From Methylococcaceae bacterium (lineage in GTDB: Bacteria > Pseudomonadota > Gammaproteobacteria > Methylococcales > Methylomonadaceae): a stretch of DNA of 35,195 nucleotides. A program made the position numbers and the translations under genes. Position 1 is the stretch's first letter; every line of letters starts with the position of its first letter. Of this stretch, positions 11,582 to 18,923 are shown piece after piece. Location of the stretch: contig JAUYBL010000012.1 of assembly GCA_030693065.1 (NCBI GenBank), positions 1 through 35,195 on the forward strand, written 5' to 3'. The notes under the pieces were generated by a model. That model worked only from the letters and a program-made list of their open reading frames with translations, ran no database searches and was not told the DNA's origin.

Positions 11582-12295
11582 ATGGACATCCTTTATCAAG
11601 ACGAGCAGTTGGTCGCCGTTAATAAACCGGCCGGTTTGCTGGTGCATCGGTCCGAAATTGACCGTCATGAAACCCAATTTGCCGTGCAAATACTGCGTGA
11701 TCAGTTGGGGCAAAAAGTGTTTCCTGTCCACCGGCTCGACAAACCCACCGCCGGTGTTCTGCTGTTTGCTCTGAATCCAGTTGCCGCCCGGCAAATGATG
11801 GACGTTTTTATGGGGACGGGAGTCAACAAAACTTATCTTGCAATCGTTAGAGGTCATACGATCGAACAAGACACCATTGATTATCCGCTTAAAGAACAAC
11901 TGGATAAAATGACTGATTCTAAGGCCAACCAAGATAAAGCCGCGCAAACCGCTAAAACACATTACCGACGACTGGCCACCGCAGAACTACCCTTCCCTGT
12001 CGGCAGATATTCTACCAGTCGCTATTCCCTGCTTGAATTGTCTCCGAAAACAGGCCGCAAACATCAATTGCGACGCCACATGAAGCATATTTTTCATCCG
12101 ATTATCGGTGATACCAGTCACGGCGACGGTGCGCAGAATACTTTTTTTAGACAGCAATTTAACTGCCACCAGCTACTGTTAGCGGCCACTCAGTTGGCTT
12201 TTATTCATCCGATCAACGGCCTGCCGGTCAACATTACCGCGCCGCTGGATGCAGTTTTTAGCCAGGTAGTAACTCAGATTGGGTGGGATTATTGA
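11582..12295 (+). CDS. truC: tRNA pseudouridine(65) synthase TruC
   Basis: A 237-residue RluA-family pseudouridine synthase. The catalytic aspartate is D53 in HRLDKPTAGVLLFAL, and MDILYQDEQLVAVNKPAGLLVHRS, near the start, is the family N-terminal element. The segment GRYSTSRYSLLELSPKTGRKHQLRRHMKHIFHP (about residues 140-172) and the two-part sequence around D7-N14 resemble E. coli TruC more than RluA, RluC or RluD, and there is no S4 domain. TruC modifies U65 in some tRNAs such as tRNA-Ile and tRNA-Asp. It probably shares the lnt transcript. Confidence 0.9.
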   Translation: MDILYQDEQLVAVNKPAGLLVHRSEIDRHETQFAVQILRDQLGQKVFPVHRLDKPTAGVLLFALNPVAARQMMDVFMGTGVNKTYLAIVRGHTIEQDTIDYPLKEQLDKMTDSKANQDKAAQTAKTHYRRLATAELPFPVGRYSTSRYSLLELSPKTGRKHQLRRHMKHIFHPIIGDTSHGDGAQNTFFRQQFNCHQLLLAATQLAFIHPINGLPVNITAPLDAVFSQVVTQIGWDY

Positions 12296-12307
12296 GGGGG
12301 TGTTTTT

Positions 12308-12507
12308 TTGAAATGGGGCGAAATTGGGACATTTTTTCTTGGCGGATTGATGCTGTTATTGAGCGCTTGCGTATATTATCCACACGGTGGTTACGGAACG
12401 GAGGTGGAGCATATTACGGTGGAGGTCATGGCGGCTATCATGAAAACCATTTTCATGGTGGCGGAGGTTATGGTCATGGCGGCGGTGGCAATCGCTGGGG
12501 ACGATAA
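12308..12507 (+). pseudogene. Small Gly/His-rich lipoprotein gene, frameshifted
   Basis: From a TTG at 12308 (ribosome-site-like GAGGGGG 9 bases upstream) the frame gives a lipoprotein signal, MKWGEIGTFFLGG then LMLLLSACVYYPHGGYG with lipobox LSAC. After about codon 30 this frame turns into implausible sequence, while the neighbouring frame continues with GGGAYYGGGHGGYHENHF, then GGGGYGHGGGGNRWGR and a TAA at 12505. The two join if one base is missing near 12395-12400; the 200-bp span would then be exactly 67 codons. The intact product would be a 66-residue surface or periplasmic Gly/Tyr/His-rich lipoprotein, perhaps metal-binding (inference). A sequencing error is the main alternative to real decay. 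Confidence 0.6.
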
Positions 12508-12586
12508 ATGCGAGATATTTACAGTGAAGATTTTTATCTGGCTGACGCAGCGGAATTCACATGAGTACCGTCCTGCTATTCGTAAT

Positions 12587-12796
12587 TCACTTCCTTAGCG
12601 GATCAAGCAGCGGCTTCAAGCCATTGTGATCCATCTCCTGCATCAGCGCCAATAATCTGCCAAGCTCACCGCTAGGAAATCCCTCTCTTGCAAACCAGTT
12701 AAGGTAATGTCCCGGTAGATCCGCGATCACACGCCCTTTGTATTTTCCATAAGGCATGGCAAATGTGACCAACTTCTTTAAGTCTTCGGGTTGCAT
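12587..12796 (-). CDS. DUF3820 family small protein
   Basis: A 69-residue protein starting at the ATG at 12794-12796. It contains MPYGKYKGRVIADLP and YLNWFAREGFPSGELGRLL, the conserved core of DUF3820, a small family found beside various genes in Gammaproteobacteria and in some exonuclease proteins. The family has been described as a putative quorum-sensing-regulated virulence factor, but there is no firm function. It lies between the broken lipoprotein gene and the tRNA cluster. Confidence 0.85.
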   Translation of the reverse strand: MQPEDLKKLVTFAMPYGKYKGRVIADLPGHYLNWFAREGFPSGELGRLLALMQEMDHNGLKPLLDPLRK

Positions 12797-12922
12797 CGTA
12801 ATATTTAAACTCAGAGATTGAGTGGCTTGCGGATATTTTCCTGGCTCGAAATGGATGTACAGGCCGCAGAAGAAATACAGAACAAAAACCGAAATCGCGG
12901 CTTTGTTGTGTTGAAGTAAAGA

Positions 12923-12999
12923 TGGCGCGCCCGGAGAGATTCGAACTCCCGACCAATCGGTTCGAAGCCGATTACTCTATCCAGCTGAGCTACGGGCGC
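12923..12999 (-). tRNA. tRNA-Arg(TCG)
   Basis: On the minus strand a full cloverleaf can be drawn: acceptor GCGCCCG/CGGGCGC, D arm GCTC..GAGT, anticodon loop CTTCGAA (anticodon TCG) in an ATCGG/CCGAT stem, and a T arm with GTTCGAATC. The CCA end is encoded at 12925-12923. It is the last gene of a tRNA cluster now split by an integrated element. Confidence 0.95.
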
Positions 13000-13022
13000 A
13001 TAATCAATAAAATATAACAGAC

Positions 13023-13049
13023 AAAAAAAGGCTTACATTTCTGCAAGCC
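13023..13049 (-). terminator. Rho-independent terminator downstream of the displaced tRNA-Asn 3' half
   Basis: Read on the minus strand, GGCTTGCA (13049-13042), loop GAAA, TGTAAGCC (13037-13030) form an 8-bp stem with one G-U pair, followed by seven U. It was probably the original terminator of the Arg-Asn part of the tRNA operon before the element was inserted. Confidence 0.75.
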
Positions 13050-13062
13050 CTTTCTTAACACT

Positions 13063-13107
13063 TGGCTCCCCCGGACGGGCTCGAACCGCCGACCTAGTGA
13101 TTAACAG
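13063..13107 (-). repeat. Element boundary att copy (displaced 3' half of tRNA-Asn)
   Basis: Identical over 45 bp to 21003-21047. It covers the tRNA-Asn 3' half from the anticodon loop to the encoded CCA, then diverges at 13108 where the intact gene continues with its anticodon arm. This is the tRNA fragment displaced by integration. Confidence 0.93.
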
Positions 13108-13399
13108 ACTCATAAAAATAATATACTACAAAACCCCACAATAAACAATAACAACAAAATCAGAAGGTTAAGCCATTTTGTTGTTCGTGGCTTGTTGTCA
13201 ATTATTATCAATATTTACGGTTTAGTGTCCCACCAGTGCCCCAATTTTTAATGCTGGGTAGTTATCGTTATAAAAATGAATGGCCTCGCTTGGCTAAATC
13301 ACTCAGCCGCGTCCAATTCGCAGCAGGATTAAGTAAGTGAGGCCATTACAAGAGCTAAGGATATACGGTTACATACAGACCGACAATTAAAAACACCTT
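13108..13399. other. Non-coding left end of the element
   Basis: No gene seen. The stretch holds an arm-type repeat, GTGTCCCACCAGTGCCCC (13225-13242), which recurs near the right end, and a long inverted repeat AATGGCCTCGCTT (13279-13291) / AAGTGAGGCCATT (13335-13347) with one mismatch and a 43-base loop, which could be a structured RNA or protein-binding site. Confidence 0.6.
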
Positions 13400-13530
13400 G
13401 TGTAAATAATGTATAGATTTATTTACACTTCCAACCATACCCGTTAGGCCGCTTTCTACCGTGTAAACAAAAGTCTATTTATATTTTATTTACACTGTGT
13501 TAATGTATCTCTTAGATATTATTTTACACA
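13400..13530 (+). promoter_or_regulatory. Three-subsite res-like recombination/operator site of the resolvase
   Basis: Three inverted repeats lie in a row just before the resolvase gene: GTGTAAATAA/TTATTTACAC (13400-13428, perfect 10-bp arms), GTGTAAACAA/TTATTTACAC (13461-13495), and TGTGTTAA/TTTTACACA (13496-13530, imperfect). Their lengths are 29, 35 and 35 bp. Tn3-type res sites have three subsites of about 28, 34 and 25 bp with the resolvase dimer bound at each, and they usually overlap the resolvase promoter. That this is a res site is an inference from the layout. Confidence 0.6.
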
Positions 13531-13545
13531 CCAGAGGGCGCAAAC

Positions 13546-14103
13546 ATGAAAGGTCAAAATGTCGGTTATATCCGTGTAAGCTCAACTTCACAAAACACAG
13601 AACGCCAATTGGCAGAGGTGCAGCTTGATCGAACCTTTACCGATAAGGCCAGCGGCAAGGATACTAACAGGCCGGAATTATCAAACTGCATTAACCATTT
13701 GAGAGAAGGCGACAGCCTACACGTTCATTCAATTGATCGACTTGCACGCAACCTGAAGGACTTACAAGTCATCATTGAAACGCTAACCCATAAAGGCGTA
13801 ACGGTTAAATTTTACAAAGAGTATTTAACCTTTGAGGCGTCTAACAGCTCCCCCATGCAAACACTTATGTTGCAAATGTTGGGCGCGTTCGCAGAGTTTG
13901 AAAGAACCCTGATTAAAGAGCGGCAACGTGAGGGCATAGAAGCGGCAAAAGCAAGGGGGCAGAAGCTAGGCGCACCGTCCAAGCTAACCAGCGAACAAGC
14001 CGCCCAAATCAAGGCCAGAATTGACCAGGGCGAGGACAAGAGCAAGGTAGCTAAAGAGTTCGGTATCAGTCGGCCAACGCTCTATAAGTTATTAGCCGCT
14101 TAA
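13546..14103 (+). CDS. Serine recombinase (resolvase/invertase family)
   Basis: A 185-residue small serine recombinase. Catalytic S12 lies in VGYIRVSSTSQN; the other active-site residues are in DRLARNLKDL (the conserved arginine pair) and in the E-helix region FAEFERTLIKERQREG. The C-terminal HTH (about 145-183: LTSEQAAQIKARIDQGEDKSK, then FGISRPTLYKLL) binds the site arms. The length is that of Tn3/gamma-delta resolvases and Hin/Gin invertases. A GAGGG ribosome site precedes the ATG at 13546. It lies directly behind three inverted repeats that could be its res site, so dimer resolution of a circular replicating form is the likely job; DNA inversion is less likely, as no invertible segment is visible. 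Confidence 0.92.
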   Translation: MKGQNVGYIRVSSTSQNTERQLAEVQLDRTFTDKASGKDTNRPELSNCINHLREGDSLHVHSIDRLARNLKDLQVIIETLTHKGVTVKFYKEYLTFEASNSSPMQTLMLQMLGAFAEFERTLIKERQREGIEAAKARGQKLGAPSKLTSEQAAQIKARIDQGEDKSKVAKEFGISRPTLYKLLAA

Positions 14104-14648
14104 GCCACTGCAATTATATTAGCCTCCCCCTGCCCCAGGCTTCACGCCAAAGAGTAGGGGCAGCTCTTATGCTTGTGTTGCAAGGGTGCAGTTCAATTTC
14201 ATCCATGCTCAGCGAATGAATAAGGTTTATCTTTACCGGCTGTGAAACTTAACCAACCGGCCTTAATAGGCGAGTCAATCAGTCCGAGCGTGGCGGCTGT
14301 ATATCACCAGCACAAAAATATTACCAAGCAATATGGAAAGCCGCCTTAAATTTTTTCTAGTCGTGGGCGCACTTGTGTTCGGTATTTGCAGCAAGATAAT
14401 TATTTGCAGTGCTTATGCCGCCAATATTTGCCTTTATAAGGCTTGGTTCAAATTGTGCCCACAATGTCACAGGTGGCTATTTTTACGAATTGCTAGGGGC
14501 TTATGTCAACAATCAGAACATTTGCCAGTTGGCTTGTGTGGGCTTACATGGCTAGGTTTGATGTAAATGTTCAATTTTAAACGTCAACACAATGTAAGGT
14601 TTTTATTTGCATTTTTGCCGAAAATAGCAACAAGAATGTCAACTTTTG
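14104..14648. other. Non-coding region with several small inverted repeats
   Basis: No convincing gene. It contains a possible resolvase terminator, CTGCCCC (14130-14136)/GGGGCAG (14157-14163), a perfect palindrome GCCTTTATAAGGC (14430-14442), and GTGGGC (14363-14368) pairing with GCCCAC (14457-14462) around it. The last two together could form a structured RNA of about 100 nt. One open frame of 77 codons (14333-14566) has no ribosome site and odd composition. Confidence 0.4.
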
Positions 14649-14936
14649 TTAACCTAACGTTAAATCCTTAGGTTTTGTTTTTCCGACCGCCCTTGCTGCA
14701 ATCTCTAACAGATCAAGTAGATTTTTTAAGGCTATATACGCTGAATAACCAGTGTCACCGGGTGCGCCATGCCAAATAAAGAAATATCCACTAGGCAAAA
14801 AACAAACTGTTTTGCCCGGCGTGCTTTGCGCCTTTACTTGGCTCCATATTCCTAGCTTTTTCATTAGCTTAATAATGACTTTGTCATCATCACAATAAGT
14901 AACTCGATCAAGAATTTTATAGTGTTGGCTGTTCAT
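14649..14936 (-). CDS. Hypothetical protein of the tRNA-Asn element
   Basis: A 95-residue protein of unknown function, starting at the ATG at 14934-14936 with an AGGAT ribosome site. It has no signal peptide or membrane segment. The middle reads like a small globular domain (KTVCFLPSGYFFIWHGAPG), followed by a helical tail (IALKNLLDLLEIAARAVG) and a basic end. It is encoded on the same strand as the replication genes but beyond the TTGGGGA repeat cluster. I do not recognise the family. Confidence 0.55.
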   Translation of the reverse strand: MNSQHYKILDRVTYCDDDKVIIKLMKKLGIWSQVKAQSTPGKTVCFLPSGYFFIWHGAPGDTGYSAYIALKNLLDLLEIAARAVGKTKPKDLTLG

Positions 14937-14977
14937 TTTTTTATCCTGTAAATAATATTGTTTTGTTTAGTTACCAG

Positions 14978-15269
14978 TCCCCAATTTTTTGGGGATTCTC
15001 CCCAAGAAAAAAAACCACTTGGGGAGGCTGTAAGCCTTGATATATATAGCTTTAACTAACTATTCCCCAAAATCCCCAAGAAATAATATATATACCCCTT
15101 ATATTTTTTTATTACCGCCTCTATAAGCATCTATGTAAAAAAATATAAGTGTATATGGTGTGAAAAATTTGGGGATTTGGGGATTTTGACTGAAAGCCAC
15201 GACTGGCAAGGGCTACAGCGTCCCCAAGTGGGTTTTAAACATGGGGATAATTGCCTTAAAAGTTGGGGA
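14978..15269. repeat. Ten-copy TTGGGGA iteron cluster, candidate replication origin
   Basis: Ten perfect copies of TTGGGGA occur within 292 bp: plus strand at 14989, 15019, 15169, 15177 and 15263; minus strand (as TCCCCAA) at 14978, 14999, 15064, 15073 and 15221. One near-copy ATGGGGA is at 15242. By chance fewer than 0.1 would be expected on two strands. Between the groups lie AT-rich runs (15039-15060 and 15081-15112). Repeats plus AT-rich DNA beside primase and ATPase genes is the usual make-up of an iteron origin. The stretch has no other gene. It could instead be an operator for the neighbouring genes. Confidence 0.65.
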
Positions 15270-15329
15270 TTCTGTCAAAATTGGTTTGTTTTATGGTGTT
15301 TTTGGGTTTCAATGTTGGTCGATACTTTA

Positions 15330-17294
15330 TTAATCAGCTTCAAACAAATCAGCTGACAAAACCATGACGCGCTGACTGACCCCGGCTACATTTTTCTTAA
15401 CTGTTGAGCGCGGCTTACCTGATTTTGCATCTGTCTCGGTTTTTATCACAAGGCCGCGCTCTACCATTCGACGCCAAAGGCTAGACATGGATATTAACAA
15501 GCAGTCTCCCTGATTACGTGCGAATTGCGCCGCAATCTTAAAGGCGTTTTCCTGCACCAGCCACACCTCACAAGGGCCGCCGCTGGTTTGTTCGTTTAGA
15601 TATCCGATGCAGTCGCCCATAGGTTTAAAGATTTCTTCGTTATTCAAATCTTTACCGTCTTTGCGCCAACCCCAAAAATACGGGCATTTTTCTGGTGGCG
15701 CTTTTTTGAGTCGTTCGGCAATATGACAGTTCCCACTTGAAAAAGCGCCTTTCAATAATTCCAAAAACCTTTGTACTTCGTCTTGCTCAACCTGATACGC
15801 GCTTTGTTCGTTAAAAACTTGTTTTAGGTTGGTTTCGACGCTCAACAACAGCGCATCACATTGTTCGGTGGTCATTAGCTCAAGGTCTCTTAAGAAGTCC
15901 AAGAATAAATCAAAACCCGATACCAAATTGGCGAAAATCTCAGGGGCGCGGGGATGGGATGAAGTGAAGCTCTCTTTAGCAACTTTATCTCTGCGTTGTA
16001 TGACGATAGCAGGGAATCCATGTTTAAATTGATCTAGGCGCGGCGCTAGCCATTGAATATAGCAAGACATAAGGCCAGAAAATAAGCCGTTTGCGGCGGC
16101 CTGTTGCAGCTTAGAAAATTGAATGTCATCAACATCGGTTCTAGCCATCTCAATCATTAGTGAACGGGCCAATAAGCTTTGGCCTTTTGGCATATCTTCA
16201 CCGCTTATGATGGTTAAGCTTCTATTAAATGCGGCTGGTATAGCTTGAAGGGTGGCTGTGCGGCGGCCCTTACCGCCTTGATTTCCCGTTCCTCTTAAAA
16301 AATCTTCTGCTTTTTTACCGAGCTTTTCTGCCTCAGTCTTACTGACAGAAGGCTTGTAGTCGTCGATTGAAAAAATGGCGTCCTTGGACTGATGGGCTTT
16401 TATTTTAAGGTCTGTAATGGTATCTGCCCAGGTAGCAGGAAACCGGCGACTATTAAACCCGCCATAGAACGCCATAGCTAAAGCGGCAATTTCTGACTTC
16501 CTGGAGCCCGTCAAGCCATAAAGCCACACAACAAAATCAATTGGGTGACACTCTCCGAGCGGCGCACGAACAACCGCCGCCAGCAAAGCCGAGCCTATAT
16601 GTGGTTTTGCCGGGCAAATATTAAGCAAGGCCAGCGCTTCAGTTACTGCCCTTTTAAGCTCTTCCCCGGTCAATGGTGCGGGTAGACTGTAAAACCTCAT
16701 GTGCCCACTACCCAAATCAGTTTCAACGGTATCAATCAAGCCAGTCGTGGTAATTGCCCCCGAGCCAGTCAAATAGTGCCATTGGTCGCTGATCTTCTTC
16801 CAGCCAGTGAATTTATAAATCACGCGCTTTGGAATATCTCCGTTCAATTTCGAATACAGCTCTATCGCTGCGCGTAGGTTGTCTTTTTTTGCCGTGCCGG
16901 AGTTCAAGAAAGCGGTTGTTCCCCAGTGTTCGTTTACCCACCCCCCTTGTGAGCCGTAAAAGCTTTTATTGGGCACATCGACCGGCCAAAGCAACTTGCC
17001 ATCTGCCCTTATGCCTTTAATGCGGAGAAATGACTCGTTTTGTAAGTCATTGTCTTGGGTGATTTCTTCAACGATCTTACAAGTAAAGTCGCAAAGGGGG
17101 ATTTCTGCCGTAACCCCCTTTACCAGCCTGGATTGGTGGAACATTCCATTCTTAACTAGGTATTCACCAAAATTTTGCACTTTATCCGACCCGCTACCAC
17201 CGCCGCTATTGCCAGTATTACCGCTTTTTTTGCGTGCTGGCTTAGTGGCAGACTCAACGACTTTTAACACGGGCGGTTGATTACTGGTTGTCAT
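15330..17294 (-). CDS. DUF927 domain ATPase (element replication protein)
   Basis: A 654-residue protein. The central DUF927 domain has a Walker A GLTGSRKS (K266) and a Walker B-like AIFSIDDYKPS about 45 residues later, followed by a typical FLRGTGNQGGKGRR segment. DUF927 proteins occur with primases in prophages, satellites and integrative elements and are taken to be replicative helicase-like ATPases; that role is inferred from the family. A low-complexity Ser/Gly-rich linker lies near residues 20-35. The C-terminal region (about 520-654) looks like a winged-helix-type DNA-binding part. The ATG at 17294 lies inside the end of the Toprim gene (14-bp overlap), so the two are translationally coupled. 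Confidence 0.85.
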   Translation of the reverse strand: MTTSNQPPVLKVVESATKPARKKSGNTGNSGGGSGSDKVQNFGEYLVKNGMFHQSRLVKGVTAEIPLCDFTCKIVEEITQDNDLQNESFLRIKGIRADGKLLWPVDVPNKSFYGSQGGWVNEHWGTTAFLNSGTAKKDNLRAAIELYSKLNGDIPKRVIYKFTGWKKISDQWHYLTGSGAITTTGLIDTVETDLGSGHMRFYSLPAPLTGEELKRAVTEALALLNICPAKPHIGSALLAAVVRAPLGECHPIDFVVWLYGLTGSRKSEIAALAMAFYGGFNSRRFPATWADTITDLKIKAHQSKDAIFSIDDYKPSVSKTEAEKLGKKAEDFLRGTGNQGGKGRRTATLQAIPAAFNRSLTIISGEDMPKGQSLLARSLMIEMARTDVDDIQFSKLQQAAANGLFSGLMSCYIQWLAPRLDQFKHGFPAIVIQRRDKVAKESFTSSHPRAPEIFANLVSGFDLFLDFLRDLELMTTEQCDALLLSVETNLKQVFNEQSAYQVEQDEVQRFLELLKGAFSSGNCHIAERLKKAPPEKCPYFWGWRKDGKDLNNEEIFKPMGDCIGYLNEQTSGGPCEVWLVQENAFKIAAQFARNQGDCLLISMSSLWRRMVERGLVIKTETDAKSGKPRSTVKKNVAGVSQRVMVLSADLFEAD

Positions 17295-18213
17295 TTGCCA
17301 CCGCCTTTAATGAAATAGCGTAGTCGTTAAAGTCACCCCAAATAGGCGGCACGGCTACCGAACCGCCAACGTCTGCCGCTGCTTCAGTCGCTTTAGTTAA
17401 ACCAGGGTTGCCGGTGGTTTGGTCGTTATCTGCTCCGAATATAATTTCAGCATCCGGCAACTTAGCGCGGACAATACGACCAACGGCCAATAGATTGTTG
17501 GCAGTAAACGCCATATAAACACGAAAGCCGGTTTCCTCGTGTAAGGTTGAGGCGGTGGCGAACCCTTCACAGATCAATACTGTTTCAGTCTTTGCACCTA
17601 TCCACCAAAACAGCCCAGCCAAGCCGCCACCAGGCAAAAAATCCTTATCTCTATCAAGCAGGGGGTGTTTTTCGGGAAAGATAGCTTGCAGGCTCCGAAC
17701 AGTGCCAGTTGCATCAAACAACGGTAACAACAAGACGTTTTCAATAAGTAGCGTTTTATGCTCCCCGCTGTCGGTCGTTATAACGCGCTTCCACTGGCCA
17801 ACTCTTAAAGCGTGAGGCTCAATATCTTTTCTAATTAGATACGGGTAATTTTCCGGCGCTGGCCTTGCGGCCAGCCACTCTTTCAGCGCACGGCGAGCGG
17901 CTTTGTCTTGCCGCGCTGATTGCTCGGCTTGGCGATTACGCTGTTCGCTCTCAATGCTTTTTCGGTCTGCCGGTGGCAGCGGTTCGCCGGGCTTGTTGTT
18001 AATAAAAAAAGTTTGTTGTTGGCCGCTCTTGTGATTCCAAACAATGCCCCCCTGTGGGTCTGGAAAAACCTTAATTCGACCGTCATTTTTACCGCGATGA
18101 TCGTCTAATAAATTTGCTGTATGGAAGCGGCCATCACTCGGCACGGTTTTAAAATCAACACCCACCGCTAGACAGGCGGCGCGGCAAGCATCATCTATAT
18201 GCTGAAAGCTCAT
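17281..18213 (-). CDS. Toprim-domain primase-like protein
   Basis: A 310-residue protein when started at the ATG at 18213, which forms an ATGA overlap with the upstream gene; the frame stays open to 18288. The N-terminal part (VFPDPQGGIVWNHKSGQQQTF) resembles the template-binding region of phage-type primases without an obvious zinc finger. The Toprim domain follows: TVLICEGFATASTLHEETG holds the conserved glutamate, and IIFGADND the DxD-type acidic pair. These enzymes make RNA primers for element replication. With the DUF927 ATPase 3' of it, it forms the replication module. Codon 1 at 18213 is chosen for the overlap. Confidence 0.85.
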   Translation of the reverse strand: MSFQHIDDACRAACLAVGVDFKTVPSDGRFHTANLLDDHRGKNDGRIKVFPDPQGGIVWNHKSGQQQTFFINNKPGEPLPPADRKSIESEQRNRQAEQSARQDKAARRALKEWLAARPAPENYPYLIRKDIEPHALRVGQWKRVITTDSGEHKTLLIENVLLLPLFDATGTVRSLQAIFPEKHPLLDRDKDFLPGGGLAGLFWWIGAKTETVLICEGFATASTLHEETGFRVYMAFTANNLLAVGRIVRAKLPDAEIIFGADNDQTTGNPGLTKATEAAADVGGSVAVPPIWGDFNDYAISLKAVANDNQ

Positions 18214-18503
18214 AAATACGCCCCGTGTGTTGACTTTATATCTTCTAACCAAGCGGCAACCGATGGATATTGCTTCCCTCGGGGGCATTTAGAAAACACA
18301 CCATCATCGGGGGCGATAACCGCAACATACCCACCGAGTAAACCAATTGGGGTTATTGGGTCTACTGTTGGGTTTGTTGCTGAGGTCTGGCTAGTTTGCC
18401 AGCCTATAACCGGATAACTCAGGACTTTAAACCCCGTTAGGTTTGTTTTATCCGGGGTGGCGATGATTGCTTTCCATCCGGGTTGTGCAGTAAAAGCGCT
18501 CAT
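18210..18503 (-). CDS. Hypothetical protein between HTH and primase genes
   Basis: A 97-residue protein linked on both sides by 4-base ATGA overlaps, so it is part of the operon HTH - this gene - primase - DUF927. The sequence shows a region PVIGWQTSQ and a Gly-rich strand LLGGYVAVIAPDDGVFSKCP followed by a short helix (SVAAWLEDIK). There is no signal peptide. The position suggests a replication accessory role, but the family is not one I know. Confidence 0.65.
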   Translation of the reverse strand: MSAFTAQPGWKAIIATPDKTNLTGFKVLSYPVIGWQTSQTSATNPTVDPITPIGLLGGYVAVIAPDDGVFSKCPRGKQYPSVAAWLEDIKSTHGAYL

Positions 18504-18766
18504 TTCGCAACGCCTTGATTTTGTGATTCAACCCAAGCAAAGAACTTGGCTTCATCAATCAGCACCTTTCGACCAATTCGGACTATTGCGCCGGACTTAG
18601 CAAGGCCGTTTGAATTTTCATTGAAGATAAGAGCGCGAAGGCCGCCAGTATTAAAAGCCGGGTGACGCTTTGCGAATTGCTGAACTGTAAAATATATCCA
18701 GGTTGTTTGAATTACTTCTGTGTGTTGCGTGTCGGTACTTTGATTTTCAGTTGATAAGGTAGACAT
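18500..18766 (-). CDS. Excisionase/AlpA-like HTH DNA-binding protein
   Basis: An 88-residue protein. Residues of about 25-82 (YFTVQQFAKRHPAFNTGGLR, then GAIVRIGRKVLIDEAKFF, W) match the winged-helix excisionase/AlpA type seen next to integrases and primases in integrative elements. Such proteins bind the att region to direct excision, or activate the element's genes. The ATG is at 18764-18766 with a weak GGAA site. It opens an overlapping operon, and a hairpin with repeated CGTGAT motifs lies about 90-160 bp upstream, where its operator or promoter could be. Confidence 0.75.
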   Translation of the reverse strand: MSTLSTENQSTDTQHTEVIQTTWIYFTVQQFAKRHPAFNTGGLRALIFNENSNGLAKSGAIVRIGRKVLIDEAKFFAWVESQNQGVAK

Positions 18767-18855
18767 TGAATGATTCCAATAAGAAAGTTTGTTCCCTGCT
18801 TTTGCAGGCTTTCCACAAGGTTTTCCCTGTGTTGGAGTCGATTATTCAGAACAGA

Positions 18856-18923
18856 ATCACGGGTATTGCTTAGGGGGAAATACCCGTGATGATAGGCGTG
18901 ATTTTTAACTCGATAGTCGTGAT
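18856..18923. promoter_or_regulatory. Hairpin and CGTGAT repeats upstream of the HTH operon
   Basis: A perfect 12-bp inverted repeat, ATCACGGGTATT (18856-18867) / AATACCCGTGAT (18879-18890), has an 11-base loop. CGTGAT is repeated at 18885, 18897 and 18918. It lies between the 192-residue protein gene and the HTH gene, both on the minus strand. There is no U-tract, so an operator or attenuator is more likely than a simple terminator. Confidence 0.5.

Noticed and set aside
12283-12507. Independent 74-codon gene after truC
   Set aside because: Its first half is the antiframe of the lipoprotein signal; only the Gly-rich tail belongs to the broken lipoprotein.
13063-13107. A second tRNA-Asn gene
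   Set aside because: Only the 3' half is present; the 5' arm diverges at 13108, so it is the displaced att fragment.
14333-14566. 77-codon open frame with a signal-like N-terminus
   Set aside because: No ribosome site, odd Cys/Trp-rich composition and overlap with inverted repeats; more likely chance.
14978-15269. CRISPR array from the repeated TTGGGGA units
   Set aside because: Units are 7 bp, in both orientations and irregularly spaced; there are no cas genes.
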